Origin: an uncultured Eubacteriales bacterium
Lineage (GTDB): Bacteria > Bacillota > Clostridia > Oscillospirales > Acutalibacteraceae
NCBI GenBank assembly: GCA_934667845.1
Contig: CAKUMQ010000003.1
Location: 11,485 to 75,484 of the forward strand
Reading direction: 5' to 3'
Length of the DNA: 64,000 nt
The notes beneath the pieces are model-generated. The model worked only from the letters and a program-made list of their open reading frames with translations. It did not search any database and was not told the origin of the DNA. The position numbers and the translations under genes were made by a program. Positions 8,518 to 16,758 of this stretch are shown here, piece by piece; position 1 is the first letter of the stretch, and each line of letters opens with the position of its first letter.

Positions 8518-10347
8518 ATGTGCGGAATTGTAGGATATGTGGGAGCGCGTCCGGCGGCGCCGCTGCTGCTGGAGGGACTGGCAAAGCTCGAATATCGCGG
8601 CTATGATTCTGCCGGCATTGCGCTGGCGGGAGATCACTGCGTGGATGTGTATAAATATAAGGGACGTCTGAGCGTTCTGGCTGAGCGGTTAAACGGCGGG
8701 GAGGGGCTGACGGCGACGACTGGCATCGGTCACACCCGCTGGGCGACTCACGGGCGGCCGAGCGATCGCAACGCCCACCCGCAGCTGAGTGCTCACGGTG
8801 CCTTTGCCGTCGTACACAACGGCATTATCGAAAATTACGCCGTATTGAAGGCGGAGCTGCTTGCGCAGGGGGTGCCGTTTGTGTCGGAGACGGATACCGA
8901 GGTCATCGCCCAACTTCTGGAGCAGTATTACACCGGCGATTTTGCCGAGGCGGTCAAAAAGACCGTGGCACGGCTCGAGGGCTCCTATGCGCTCGGCATT
9001 CTCTGCCGCGAGGAGCCGGGTGTGCTGTACGCGGTGCGCAATGCCAGCCCGCTGATCGTCGGACTTTGCGAGGACGGCAATTTTATCGCGTCGGACATTC
9101 CGGCGGTGCTGGCGCATACGCGGCGGGTGATCCAGCTGTCCGATCATGAGGTCGTGCGCCTGACAAAGGATGAGGTCACGATCACGGACGGCGACGGAAA
9201 CCCGGTGGAAAAAGAGGTGCTGACCGTCAACTGGGACGTGGCGGCGGCGGAAAAGGGCGGTTATGCCCATTTCATGCTCAAGGAGATCATGGAGCAGCCG
9301 ACGGCGCTTTCGGCGACGTTGTCGCCGCGGCTGGACGAGGCGGGCAACATTGTACTCGACGGCATCACGCTGACGGCGGAGCAGATCCGGCAGATCGACC
9401 GCATCCATATTGTGGCGTGCGGCTCGGCGTATCACACCGGCGTTGTCGGCAAATATGTGATCGAGCGGCTCTGCCGGATCCCGGTGGAGGCAATCGTGGC
9501 ATCGGAATACCGCTACAGTCAGCCGATCGTCGATGAACACACGATGGTCATCATCGTCAGCCAGTCGGGCGAGACCGCCGACACGCTGGCGGCGTTGCGC
9601 GAGGCCAAGCGCCGCGGCGCGCGGGTGCTGTCCATTGTCAACGTCGTGGGCAGCAGTATTGCCGCAGAAAGCGACGACGTGCTGTATACCTGGGCGGGGC
9701 CGGAGATCTCGGTCGCCACGACAAAGGCGTATTCGACCCAGCTGATCCTTCTGTATATGCTGGCGTTTTACATGGCGCACAAGCTCGGGGTGCTGGACGA
9801 TGCGGCGCTGCATGACTACACGCGGAAGCTGCGCGAGCTGCCGAAGCTCGTGGAAGAGGTATTAAAGCAAGCCCCCGCCATCGCCGCGCTGGCGCAGCGG
9901 TACGCCTATCTCGAGCATGCCTATTTCATCGGGCGCAATCTGGATTACGCCGTCTGCCTTGAGGCGTCGCTCAAGCTGAAGGAGATCAGCTATATCCATT
10001 CCGAGGCGTATGCGGCGGGCGAGCTGAAGCACGGCACGATCTCGCTGATCGAGGAGGGCACGTTTGTGATCGCGCTCGCCTGCTGCCGCGACCTCATCGA
10101 CAAGACGATGTCCAATGTCAAGGAGGTCAAGGCACGCGGCGCGGAGGTGCTGATGCTGACGACCGATGAGGTGACCCATGTGCTGCCCGAGATCGACCAT
10201 GTGCTGACGGTTCCGCGCGTGGATGATCTGCTCATGCCGACGCTCGAGGTCGTGCCGATGCAGCTGCTGGGTTACTATATCGCCCTCGCCCGCAAATGCG
10301 ATATCGACAAGCCCCGTAACCTGGCAAAAAGCGTCACAGTGGAATAA
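8518..10347 (+). CDS. glmS: Glutamine--fructose-6-phosphate aminotransferase (isomerising)
   Basis: Makes glucosamine-6-phosphate, the entry to UDP-GlcNAc and cell wall synthesis. The start at 8518 is fixed by chemistry: it gives MCGIVGYVG, so Cys becomes the N-terminal nucleophile of the glutaminase domain. An in-frame ATG 30 bases upstream would bury it. RBS GAAGGGAG precedes. The 609-residue protein has the class II amidotransferase domain (residues 1-240; GHTRWATHG), then two SIS sugar-isomerase domains (SQSGETADTLAALREAK; AYAAGELKHGT) and the conserved C-terminus DKPRNLAKSVTVE. It is single-gene, between its own promoter and a terminator. No glmS ribozyme fits in the short leader. Confidence 0.97.
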   Translation: MCGIVGYVGARPAAPLLLEGLAKLEYRGYDSAGIALAGDHCVDVYKYKGRLSVLAERLNGGEGLTATTGIGHTRWATHGRPSDRNAHPQLSAHGAFAVVHNGIIENYAVLKAELLAQGVPFVSETDTEVIAQLLEQYYTGDFAEAVKKTVARLEGSYALGILCREEPGVLYAVRNASPLIVGLCEDGNFIASDIPAVLAHTRRVIQLSDHEVVRLTKDEVTITDGDGNPVEKEVLTVNWDVAAAEKGGYAHFMLKEIMEQPTALSATLSPRLDEAGNIVLDGITLTAEQIRQIDRIHIVACGSAYHTGVVGKYVIERLCRIPVEAIVASEYRYSQPIVDEHTMVIIVSQSGETADTLAALREAKRRGARVLSIVNVVGSSIAAESDDVLYTWAGPEISVATTKAYSTQLILLYMLAFYMAHKLGVLDDAALHDYTRKLRELPKLVEEVLKQAPAIAALAQRYAYLEHAYFIGRNLDYAVCLEASLKLKEISYIHSEAYAAGELKHGTISLIEEGTFVIALACCRDLIDKTMSNVKEVKARGAEVLMLTTDEVTHVLPEIDHVLTVPRVDDLLMPTLEVVPMQLLGYYIALARKCDIDKPRNLAKSVTVE

Positions 10348-10366
10348 AAATTGTCGAAGATCAGTA

Positions 10367-10407
10367 GATCCCCTGTCAAACCGGTTTTTCCGGTTTGACA
10401 GGGGATC
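10367..10407. terminator. Shared terminator of glmS and mutS2
   Basis: Perfect 18-bp inverted repeat (10367-10384 with 10390-10407) with a TTTTT loop, between convergent genes. On the plus strand it is followed by CTTCCTTTTT. Confidence 0.88.
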
Positions 10408-10425
10408 CTTCCTTTTTCTATGCGG

Positions 10426-12810
10426 TTATTTCAGCTCCACCACCGTGACGCCGGTCTCGCCCTCGCCGTAAACGCCGAGGCGGAACCGCTTGACGGAGGG
10501 ATGACCCTTGAGGTGAGCGTGGATGGCGGCGCGCAGAGCGCCGGTGCCCTTGCCGTGGATCAGCGTCACCGTGCCGAGTCCCGCCATAACCGCGCCGTCA
10601 ATAAAGGCGTCCGTCTCATAGAGCGCCTCCTCGACGCTCTTGCCGCGCAGATCCAGCTCGCTTTTGGCGCTGCGGGAAGCGCGGGATTCCAGCGTCATAC
10701 GCACGGCGGGCGGCTTCTGCCCCTTTTGCACGGTGCGCCCGCTGCGGTCGAGAAGCCGCAGATTCGAGACGGGGACGCGGGTGCGGATGATACCCGCCTG
10801 CACCTCGGTCATGCCGTTTTTGTCGGGCGGCGTGACGACCACGCCCTTTTTGTCGATGTCCACAATGCGGACGTCGTCGCCCGCTTTCAGCGGACGGGGC
10901 AGGGCGTAGCCCTCGGTCGGGCGCGCGGTGACGGGATCGACCGCCTCCTCCAGTGAGCGCATTTTTGCGCGCAGCTGACGCTGGGCGTCCTGCGTGCGGG
11001 CGGCGAAATCGGCGGAGTCCTTTTCCCGCCGCAGGGCGTTCAGGTCTGCGATCAGCTGCTCGGCTTCATTGCGCGCCTTTTCCACGAGCGCGCGTGCCTC
11101 GGCGCGGGCATTTTCCAACACCTGCTCCTGCTTTTTGCGGGCGTCGGCAAGCTGTGCCTCCGCCTCTTTGCGGTGGGTGTCCGCCATCTCGCCCGCAAAG
11201 CGCGCCTCTTTCAGCTCGCGCTCCAGCGCCTGCCGCCGCTCGTCTAAGCGGACGACTGTTTCCTCAAGCCGCCGGTCGTCGCCCGAGACCAGCTCCTTTG
11301 CGCGGTCGACCAGCGTCTCGTCCATGCCGAGCCTGCGGGAAATGGCAAACGCGTTGGAGCGGCCGGGCGTACCGATCAGCAGTCGGTAGGTCGGCCGCAG
11401 CGTGGCGACGTCAAATTCGCAGCTGCCGTTTTCCACGCCGGGCGTGTTCAGCGCGAACGCCTTCAGCTCCGCATAGTGCGTCGTGGCGGCGATGCGGGCG
11501 CCCTGCTGCCGCAGGCGTTCGAGTATGGCGATGGCGAGCGCCGCGCCCTCGACGGGGTCGGTGCCCGCACCCAGCTCGTCGGTGAGCACCAGTGTGCGGT
11601 CGTCCGCCTCTTTGAGGATGCGGATGAGGTTGGTCATATGAGCGGAAAAGGTGGAGAGCGACTGCTCGATGGACTGTTCGTCGCCGATGTCCGCCAGCAC
11701 GCGGTCGAACACCGACAGACTGCTGCCGTCCCGCACCGGCGGGAGCAGGCCGCACATCACCATGAGGGTCAAAAGCCCGAGCGTTTTAAGTGTGACGGTC
11801 TTGCCGCCGGTGTTGGGGCCGGTGATAACGAGCGTGTCAAACGCGCCGCCCAGCTCCACGTTGATCGGCACCGCCTTTTGCGGGTCGAGCAGCGGATGCC
11901 GCGCCCCGTGCAGCAGAATGTGTCCGTCGTCGGTCAGCGCGGGGCGCATCGCCTTCATGCGGTAGGCAAGCCGCGCTTTGGCGAAGATCAGGTCCAGCTC
12001 GGTCACAGCGGTGTAGTCGGCAATAATGCCGTCGGCAAAGCTGCCGACCTCGGCGGAGAGCGCTGCGAGAATGCGCTCGATCTCCGCCTCCTCTTTGGAT
12101 TCCAGCACCCGCAGCTCATTGTTGGCCTCGACCGAGCTCATCGGCTCGATAAATACCGTTGCACCCGACGCGGAGGTGTCGTGGACAAGCCCCGGCACCT
12201 CGCTGCGGTGCTCGACGCGCACCGGGACGACGAAACGGCCGTCGCGGATGGTGACGATCGGATCCTGCAGCAGCTTTTGATAGGCGGGGGAGCGCACCAT
12301 GTGGTCGAGCTGCTCCCGGATGCGGGCGGAGGCGGCGCGTTTTTTGCGGCGCAGGTCGGCAAGCAGCGGCGACGCGCCGTCGGCAATCTCTTCCTCGGAC
12401 ACGACGGTGGTGTTGATGCGGTCCTCCAGATATTTGTTCGGCGACAGCGTGTGGAAACGGTCATCAAGTACCGTCTGCGCGCCGGCGCAGTGGGCGTACC
12501 ACTCGGCAAGCGAACGGATGACCCGCAGCGTCTCGCCGATGTCCAGCAGCTCGCGCAGCGACAGCACGGCACCCGCCGCGGCACGGCGCAGCGCATTTGC
12601 GGTGTTTTTGAGCGCGCCGAAGGACGGGCTGCCGAAGCCCGCCATCAGACGGCAGGCGGCGTCGGTCTCGTCGAGCAGGCGCTCGGCTTCCTTGCGGTAG
12701 GGAACAGGGACAAGCTCACGGGCCAGCTGTGCGGCATCCGCACAGCTGGTCTCTTTCGCGAGCAGCTCGAGCACCTTGTCCAGCTCCAGTGCGATCATAT
12801 CGCGATCCAT
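10426..12810 (-). CDS. mutS2: MutS2 endonuclease / ribosome-rescue ATPase
   Basis: MutS-family protein without the mismatch-recognition domain; family members suppress recombination and, in Bacillus, split collided ribosomes. The 794-residue product has the N-terminal core, the ATPase with Walker A TGPNTGGKT (near residue 330) and Walker B LVLTDELGAGTDP, a long charged coiled coil (about 510-630), and the C-terminal Smr nuclease domain with LDLRGK and HGKGTGALR. The ATG at 12810 (MDRDMIALEL) has AGGAG 6-7 bases upstream. A longer in-frame extension to 13311 would overlap recO and is rejected. It follows recO by 32 bases and may be its co-transcribed partner. Confidence 0.94.
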   Translation of the reverse strand: MDRDMIALELDKVLELLAKETSCADAAQLARELVPVPYRKEAERLLDETDAACRLMAGFGSPSFGALKNTANALRRAAAGAVLSLRELLDIGETLRVIRSLAEWYAHCAGAQTVLDDRFHTLSPNKYLEDRINTTVVSEEEIADGASPLLADLRRKKRAASARIREQLDHMVRSPAYQKLLQDPIVTIRDGRFVVPVRVEHRSEVPGLVHDTSASGATVFIEPMSSVEANNELRVLESKEEAEIERILAALSAEVGSFADGIIADYTAVTELDLIFAKARLAYRMKAMRPALTDDGHILLHGARHPLLDPQKAVPINVELGGAFDTLVITGPNTGGKTVTLKTLGLLTLMVMCGLLPPVRDGSSLSVFDRVLADIGDEQSIEQSLSTFSAHMTNLIRILKEADDRTLVLTDELGAGTDPVEGAALAIAILERLRQQGARIAATTHYAELKAFALNTPGVENGSCEFDVATLRPTYRLLIGTPGRSNAFAISRRLGMDETLVDRAKELVSGDDRRLEETVVRLDERRQALERELKEARFAGEMADTHRKEAEAQLADARKKQEQVLENARAEARALVEKARNEAEQLIADLNALRREKDSADFAARTQDAQRQLRAKMRSLEEAVDPVTARPTEGYALPRPLKAGDDVRIVDIDKKGVVVTPPDKNGMTEVQAGIIRTRVPVSNLRLLDRSGRTVQKGQKPPAVRMTLESRASRSAKSELDLRGKSVEEALYETDAFIDGAVMAGLGTVTLIHGKGTGALRAAIHAHLKGHPSVKRFRLGVYGEGETGVTVVELK

Positions 12811-12842
12811 AGTGTTCTCCTTTGATATAAGCGGGCAGGGCG

Positions 12843-13598
12843 TCACAGTCCGAAGCCCTGCAGTGAGTGGTAAAAATCCAATGTACGAAAGCCGCGGCCG
12901 AGCTGATGGAGCAAAAATCGCTCGCTGACCTCGGCGAGCGCCGCGAGCGTCGGCTCGGGCAGCCGGAAGCGAAATGCGCGCTCGACCGGCGACGTGTGAA
13001 TGTGCCGCAGCGCCGCAAGCATCCCGGCAGAGAGCGGCAGACCGTCCGTTTTGGCGGCGCAGTCGGCGCAGAGCAAGTTGCCCTCCGCGGGTGACAGGCG
13101 AAAAGATTCCGCCTCCGTCCGCCCGCAGCGGGCGCAGCCGGACAGGTCGGGCGCATAGCCGCCGAGCAAAAGCATCCGCTGCTCGACCACGCATTTGACC
13201 AGCAGCGGCGGATAAATATCGCCGTTTAGGTGGTGCAGCCCCAAGAGCATCAGGCGCAGCATGGCGTCCGCCGGCTCCTCGCGCGGCGCCAAAATGCCGC
13301 ACAGCTCGCAAAAATACTGCGCGATCGACAGCCGCTCCATATCGCGGTTCAAGTCAAAGAAATTGTGCAACGGCTCGACCTCGCCGATTATGTAGCTGCC
13401 GCTTCGCCCCTGGTGAAGCGTGAAACGGCCGTAGGACAGCAGCCGGGTGACGCCGGAATTGCGGCTTTTGCTCTTTTGCGCCCCGCGGGCGGAGGCGCGC
13501 AAAAGCCCGGCATCGCGGGTCAGCAGCTGCACAAAACGGTCAGCCTCCCCGACGTTGTTGTTCTCCCGGACGATCAGTCCGTCGGTCTTCAGTTCCAC
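12843..13598 (-). CDS. recO: DNA repair protein RecO
   Basis: Loads RecA at SSB-covered single-stranded DNA with RecR in the RecFOR pathway. The 251-residue protein starts MELKTDGLIVRENNNVGEADR, typical of the N-terminal OB fold, and has a helical C-terminal domain with a CxxC...CxxC zinc site (SGCARCG and LLCADCA, near residues 148-176). The start is GTG 13598, decided by AGGAGG 6 bases upstream and by the conserved N-terminus; there is no usable ATG. It sits downstream of era and a yqzL-like gene, the order known from Bacillus. Confidence 0.93.
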   Translation of the reverse strand: MELKTDGLIVRENNNVGEADRFVQLLTRDAGLLRASARGAQKSKSRNSGVTRLLSYGRFTLHQGRSGSYIIGEVEPLHNFFDLNRDMERLSIAQYFCELCGILAPREEPADAMLRLMLLGLHHLNGDIYPPLLVKCVVEQRMLLLGGYAPDLSGCARCGRTEAESFRLSPAEGNLLCADCAAKTDGLPLSAGMLAALRHIHTSPVERAFRFRLPEPTLAALAEVSERFLLHQLGRGFRTLDFYHSLQGFGL

Positions 13599-13695
13599 GG
13601 GGTTCCTCCTTCGGCGGGATCACGCCGCAATAGGTCAGATAATCCTCCACCCGTCCGGTCGCGGCAAAGCGCTCCCAAAGCCGGTCCTTTTCCAT
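13540..13695 (-). CDS. yqzL: YqzL-like small protein overlapping recO
   Basis: A 51-codon frame beginning MEKDRLWERFAATGRVEDYL. The spacing W-x2-F-x2-TG-x3-x-YL is the pattern of YqzL, a small conserved protein of unknown function encoded just before recO in Bacillus. GGGGG lies about 8 bases before the ATG at 13695. The recO RBS lies inside it, and its last 59 bases overlap the recO coding region, so the two are probably translationally coupled. The tail after residue 30 is basic and Gly/Arg-rich and is the non-coding-like overlap. The similarity is by eye over about 15 residues; position next to recO is the stronger evidence. Confidence 0.6.
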   Translation of the reverse strand: MEKDRLWERFAATGRVEDYLTYCGVIPPKEEPRGTEDRRTDRPGEQQRRGG

Positions 13696-13785
13696 AGCTG
13701 TCCGCCCCCTTTACGCCTATAGCGTGCGCGCAGGGGTCGGCGGCATACATGGAAAGCGGCGGCGGGAGGAATTGGCAGCGTGCGG

Positions 13786-14184
13786 TCAGTCAAGCCCGAG
13801 GGCGCGGCGGCCAAATGCTTCGGTGCCGGGATAGACCAGCAGCTCACGCACGGTGTAGCTGCCGTCCGCCGCCTTTTTTTCACGCACGTTGACATCGACC
13901 ATCTGTCCGACGGTAAGCCCGTCGACGGACAGACTGCCGCCCTCCGTGCTGCGGATGGCGTGCGCGTTTTCGACGCGCAGCAGATAGGTGTCGGGCTGTT
14001 CGTCGGTGGAAAAGACCGACGTCAGGGAAATGACGGTACAGCCGTTTTCTTCGGTGATCTCGCGGATATAGCCGCGCAGATCGTGCGTGCCGCTTTTCGG
14101 AATGATATACAGACAGGTGACAGCGAGCAGGATGGCCAAAAGCACCCAGCCCGACACAGAAAGCACGCGTTTTCCGACAGACAT
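13786..14184 (-). CDS. Small single-pass membrane protein, unknown function
   Basis: The 132-residue protein has one N-terminal hydrophobic helix at about residues 8-29 (VSGWVLLAILLAVTCLYI), which works as an uncleaved anchor or signal. It is followed by a soluble extracytoplasmic domain of about 100 residues rich in beta-type sequence (CTVISLTSVF, TYLLRVENAHAI, GQMVDVNVREKK). I do not recognise the family; the fold may be OB-like (a strand-rich domain with a VDGLTVGQMVDV segment). It lies between era and yqzL/recO, where Bacillus has other small genes, with GGAGGA before the ATG, and is 24 bases from era, so it is part of the operon. Confidence 0.75.
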   Translation of the reverse strand: MSVGKRVLSVSGWVLLAILLAVTCLYIIPKSGTHDLRGYIREITEENGCTVISLTSVFSTDEQPDTYLLRVENAHAIRSTEGGSLSVDGLTVGQMVDVNVREKKAADGSYTVRELLVYPGTEAFGRRALGLD

Positions 14185-14208
14185 GACAGTTCCTCCTTTG
14201 TTACCTGC

Positions 14209-15111
14209 TTAAATTTTATAGCCGAGTGAGCCCAAAAAGCCCTGGCGGTTGCGCCAGTCCTCCTTGACCTTGACCCAGCACTGCAGATTGACCCGCACGC
14301 CGAACAGCGCCTCCATCTCCGCGCGGGCGCGGGAAGCGATCTCTTTGAGCATCGCGCCGCGCTTGCCGATGACCATGCCCTTGTGGCTGTCGCGCTCACA
14401 GTAGATGATGGCGTCGATGTCGAGAATCGGGCCGGAATCGGTCTCCCGCTCCTTCATGCTCTCGACCGCGACCGCGATGCCGTGGGGGATCTCCTGCCGC
14501 AAAAGCAGCAGCATCTGCTCGCGGATCAGCTCGGCGGCGAGTACCCGCTCGGGCTGATCGCTGACCGCGTCATCGGGGAAGAAGTGCGGGCTTTCAAAGG
14601 CAAAGCCCGACAGGACGGCGATCAGCTCGTCCACGCCCTCGCCGGTCAGCGCACTGACCGGCAGGATGGCGGCAAAGTCGTACTGCTCCTTCCATGCGGC
14701 AATGCAGGGGAGCAGCGCGCTCTTATCCTCGAGCAGGTCGGTCTTGTTCAGCACCAAAACGGCGGGCAGTCCCGCTTTTTTGAACTGCTCGAGCAGCGCA
14801 AGCTCCGCTTCCCGCGGCGTTTCACCCGGCTCGGTGACGAGCATGCCGACATCCACGCCCGAGACGGCTTCACCGATGGACTGCACCATAAAATCGCCGA
14901 GACGGGTGCGGGGGCGGTGGTTGCCGGGCGTGTCCAGAAACACGAGCTGGGTCTCATTCCGGGTCAGCACCCCCATAATGCGGGTGCGGGTGGTCTGCGG
15001 CTTATCGGATACGATGGCGACCTTGCGCCCGACGATGGCGTTGAGCAGCGAGGACTTGCCGACGTTCGGACGGCCGACAATGGCGATAAAAGCGGAACGG
15101 GAATCGGGCAT
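14209..15111 (-). CDS. era: GTPase Era
   Basis: GTPase that binds the 16S rRNA 3' end during 30S assembly. The 300-residue protein has G1 GRPNVGKS, switch/G2 region (KPQTTRTR), G3 DTPG, G4 NKTD and a C-terminal KH domain with the loop VIGKRGAMLKEIASRAR, ending in GFLGSLGYKI as in Era. The ATG at 15111 (MPDSRSAFIAIVG) was chosen because AAGGAG lies 9 bases upstream; a TTG 27 bases further up gives an N-terminal extension without RBS. It lies in the classic ybeY-era-recO order. Confidence 0.96.
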   Translation of the reverse strand: MPDSRSAFIAIVGRPNVGKSSLLNAIVGRKVAIVSDKPQTTRTRIMGVLTRNETQLVFLDTPGNHRPRTRLGDFMVQSIGEAVSGVDVGMLVTEPGETPREAELALLEQFKKAGLPAVLVLNKTDLLEDKSALLPCIAAWKEQYDFAAILPVSALTGEGVDELIAVLSGFAFESPHFFPDDAVSDQPERVLAAELIREQMLLLLRQEIPHGIAVAVESMKERETDSGPILDIDAIIYCERDSHKGMVIGKRGAMLKEIASRARAEMEALFGVRVNLQCWVKVKEDWRNRQGFLGSLGYKI

Positions 15112-15187
15112 GATGCAGTCTCCTTCTTGTTGACACAAAGGCCTGTCCCATCCGCACGGACGGAGACAGGCCGCAGACGTGTTCGGT

Positions 15188-15685
15188 TTATTCCATTACA
15201 TAGCTTTCGCCGCGGGGCAGCCCCACCTGAAGCATGACAGCCTCCTCGTGCTCGCGCATGCGCACGGCGGGCAGTCCGCCGCCCACATGGTCATAGCCGA
15301 GCAGATGCAGCATGGAATGGACGGTTAAGTACCCGATCTCACGCTGGAGCGAGTGACCGAAATGCTGCGCCTGGATCGCTGCCTGCTCGACAGAGAGGAT
15401 GATATCGCCGAGCATTTTCGCGCCGGTGGCGGGGTCGATGTCATAGACGTTGTTTTCCCCGAGCGGGAAAGACAGCACGTCGGTCACGGCGTCAATATGG
15501 CGGTGCTCCTTGTTGATCTGCCGGATCTGCTCGTTGTCCACGATGGAGATATCGACCTGTGCCGCGCCCTCAAAATTTTCGTATTGCAGCACGGCGTGGC
15601 AGCAGCGGCGCATCAGCAGACGGATGCCTGTCGGGATCTTGACGGTTTTTTGCTTGTTTTCAATAACGACCTTGATCTTTTCCAT
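15188..15685 (-). CDS. ybeY: Endoribonuclease YbeY
   Basis: Zinc-dependent RNase that acts in 16S rRNA 3' maturation and ribosome quality control. The 165-residue protein ends in the three-histidine zinc motif HSMLHLLGYDH near residue 125, preceded by DVLSFPLGE and GDIILSVEQA, both conserved. The ATG at 15685 (MEKIKVVIEN) has AGGAG 8 bases upstream; the longer frame to 15808 lies inside phoH. It overlaps the phoH end by 26 bases, pointing to coupled translation with phoH, its usual neighbour. Confidence 0.95.
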   Translation of the reverse strand: MEKIKVVIENKQKTVKIPTGIRLLMRRCCHAVLQYENFEGAAQVDISIVDNEQIRQINKEHRHIDAVTDVLSFPLGENNVYDIDPATGAKMLGDIILSVEQAAIQAQHFGHSLQREIGYLTVHSMLHLLGYDHVGGGLPAVRMREHEEAVMLQVGLPRGESYVME

Positions 15686-16664
15686 GATGAGAACTCCTCT
15701 TTCCTTCATGAGTTTTTTCATACTTGTCATAGGCAGCGATGATCCGCTGCACGAGCGGGTTGCGCACGACATCCTTCGCAGAGAAGGGGCAGATGGCAAT
15801 ATCTTCAACGCCTTTGAGAATGCGCATGACCTCTTTCAGACCGCTTTTCTGGTGGCTGGGCAGGTCGATCTGGGTGACGTCGCCGGTGACGACCATTTTG
15901 GAGTGGAAGCCGAGGCGGGTCAGGAACATCTTCATCTGCTCGGGCGTGGTGTTCTGCGCCTCGTCCAGGATCACAAAGCTGTCGTCAAGCGTGCGCCCGC
16001 GCATATAGGCGAGCGGCGCGATCTCGATATTGCCGCGCTCCACGTATTTCTGGTAGTTTTCGGTGCCCAGCATATCAAACAGCGCGTCGTAGAGCGGGCG
16101 CAGATAGGGGTCGATCTTCGATTGCAGGTCACCGGGGAGAAAGCCGAGCTTTTCGCCCGCTTCGACGGCGGGGCGGGTCAGGATGATGCGGTTGACCTCC
16201 TTGGCGCGGAAAGCGTTGACCGCCATCGCGACCGCGAGATAGGTCTTACCTGTGCCTGCCGGGCCGATGCCGAGCGTCACGGTGTTCTGCCGGATGGCTT
16301 CGACATACTGCTTTTGTCCGAGTGTTTTCGGCTTGACGGGACGCCCCTTTGAGGTGACGCAGATGCTGTCCGAGCCGAGGGAGGGGAGCGCGTCGTCGCC
16401 GCCCTCGTCCACAAGGGTCAGCACATACCGCACCTGCTGCTCGCCGACCTGCTCGCCGCGGTTGATGAGCAGCAAAAGCCCGTCGATCGCACGCGCCGCC
16501 TTCGAGACCGCCTCCACCTCTCCGCTGACCTTGATATCGGTGCCGCGGGTGAGGATCGACACCCCGTAATGCCGCTCGATCAGGCGGATGTTCTCGTCAA
16601 AGCTGCCGAACAGACTGACTGCCTGCTCCATGCGTTCCACATTGATGAGCTGTTCAGTCGTCAT
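15660..16664 (-). CDS. phoH: PhoH-family ATPase
   Basis: RNA-associated ATPase (YbeZ/PhoH-like), paired with YbeY in most Firmicutes. The 334-residue protein has an N-terminal KH-like region (about 10-90) and a P-loop core with Walker A GPAGTGKT (near residue 134) and Walker B FVILDEAQNTTPEQ. An RGRTLDDSF block and VTGDVTQIDLP complete the signature. GGAGG lies 10 bases upstream of the ATG. The gene has its own housekeeping-type promoter in the gap after yqfD, which separates it from the upstream sporulation genes. Confidence 0.95.
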   Translation of the reverse strand: MTTEQLINVERMEQAVSLFGSFDENIRLIERHYGVSILTRGTDIKVSGEVEAVSKAARAIDGLLLLINRGEQVGEQQVRYVLTLVDEGGDDALPSLGSDSICVTSKGRPVKPKTLGQKQYVEAIRQNTVTLGIGPAGTGKTYLAVAMAVNAFRAKEVNRIILTRPAVEAGEKLGFLPGDLQSKIDPYLRPLYDALFDMLGTENYQKYVERGNIEIAPLAYMRGRTLDDSFVILDEAQNTTPEQMKMFLTRLGFHSKMVVTGDVTQIDLPSHQKSGLKEVMRILKGVEDIAICPFSAKDVVRNPLVQRIIAAYDKYEKTHEGKRSSHHGKDQGRY

Positions 16665-16710
16665 GCGGGGCGTTACCTCCTTTTTCCAAATAGGTAAATC
16701 ATTTATCTAT

Positions 16711-16739
16711 ATTATATCAATAAAAAACCAAAAAGTCAT
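16711..16739 (-). promoter_or_regulatory. Sigma-A-type promoter for phoH-ybeY-era
   Basis: Minus strand: -35 ATGACT (16739-16734, 4 of 6 consensus), 17-base spacer, -10 TATAAT (16716-16711). Predicted start is near 16704, 40 bases before the phoH ATG. The gap is unusually AT-rich for this window. Confidence 0.65.
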
Positions 16740-16758
16740 TGTCAAAAATAAACGAAAT

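Noticed and set aside
8376..8518. glmS ribozyme upstream of glmS
   Set aside because: The leader after the predicted promoter is about 64 bases and no core structure could be traced.
13635..13895. 86-codon minus-strand frame between the small membrane protein and recO
   Set aside because: It is in another frame than the YqzL-like gene, has no RBS, and its translation is Arg/Ala/Pro-rich.
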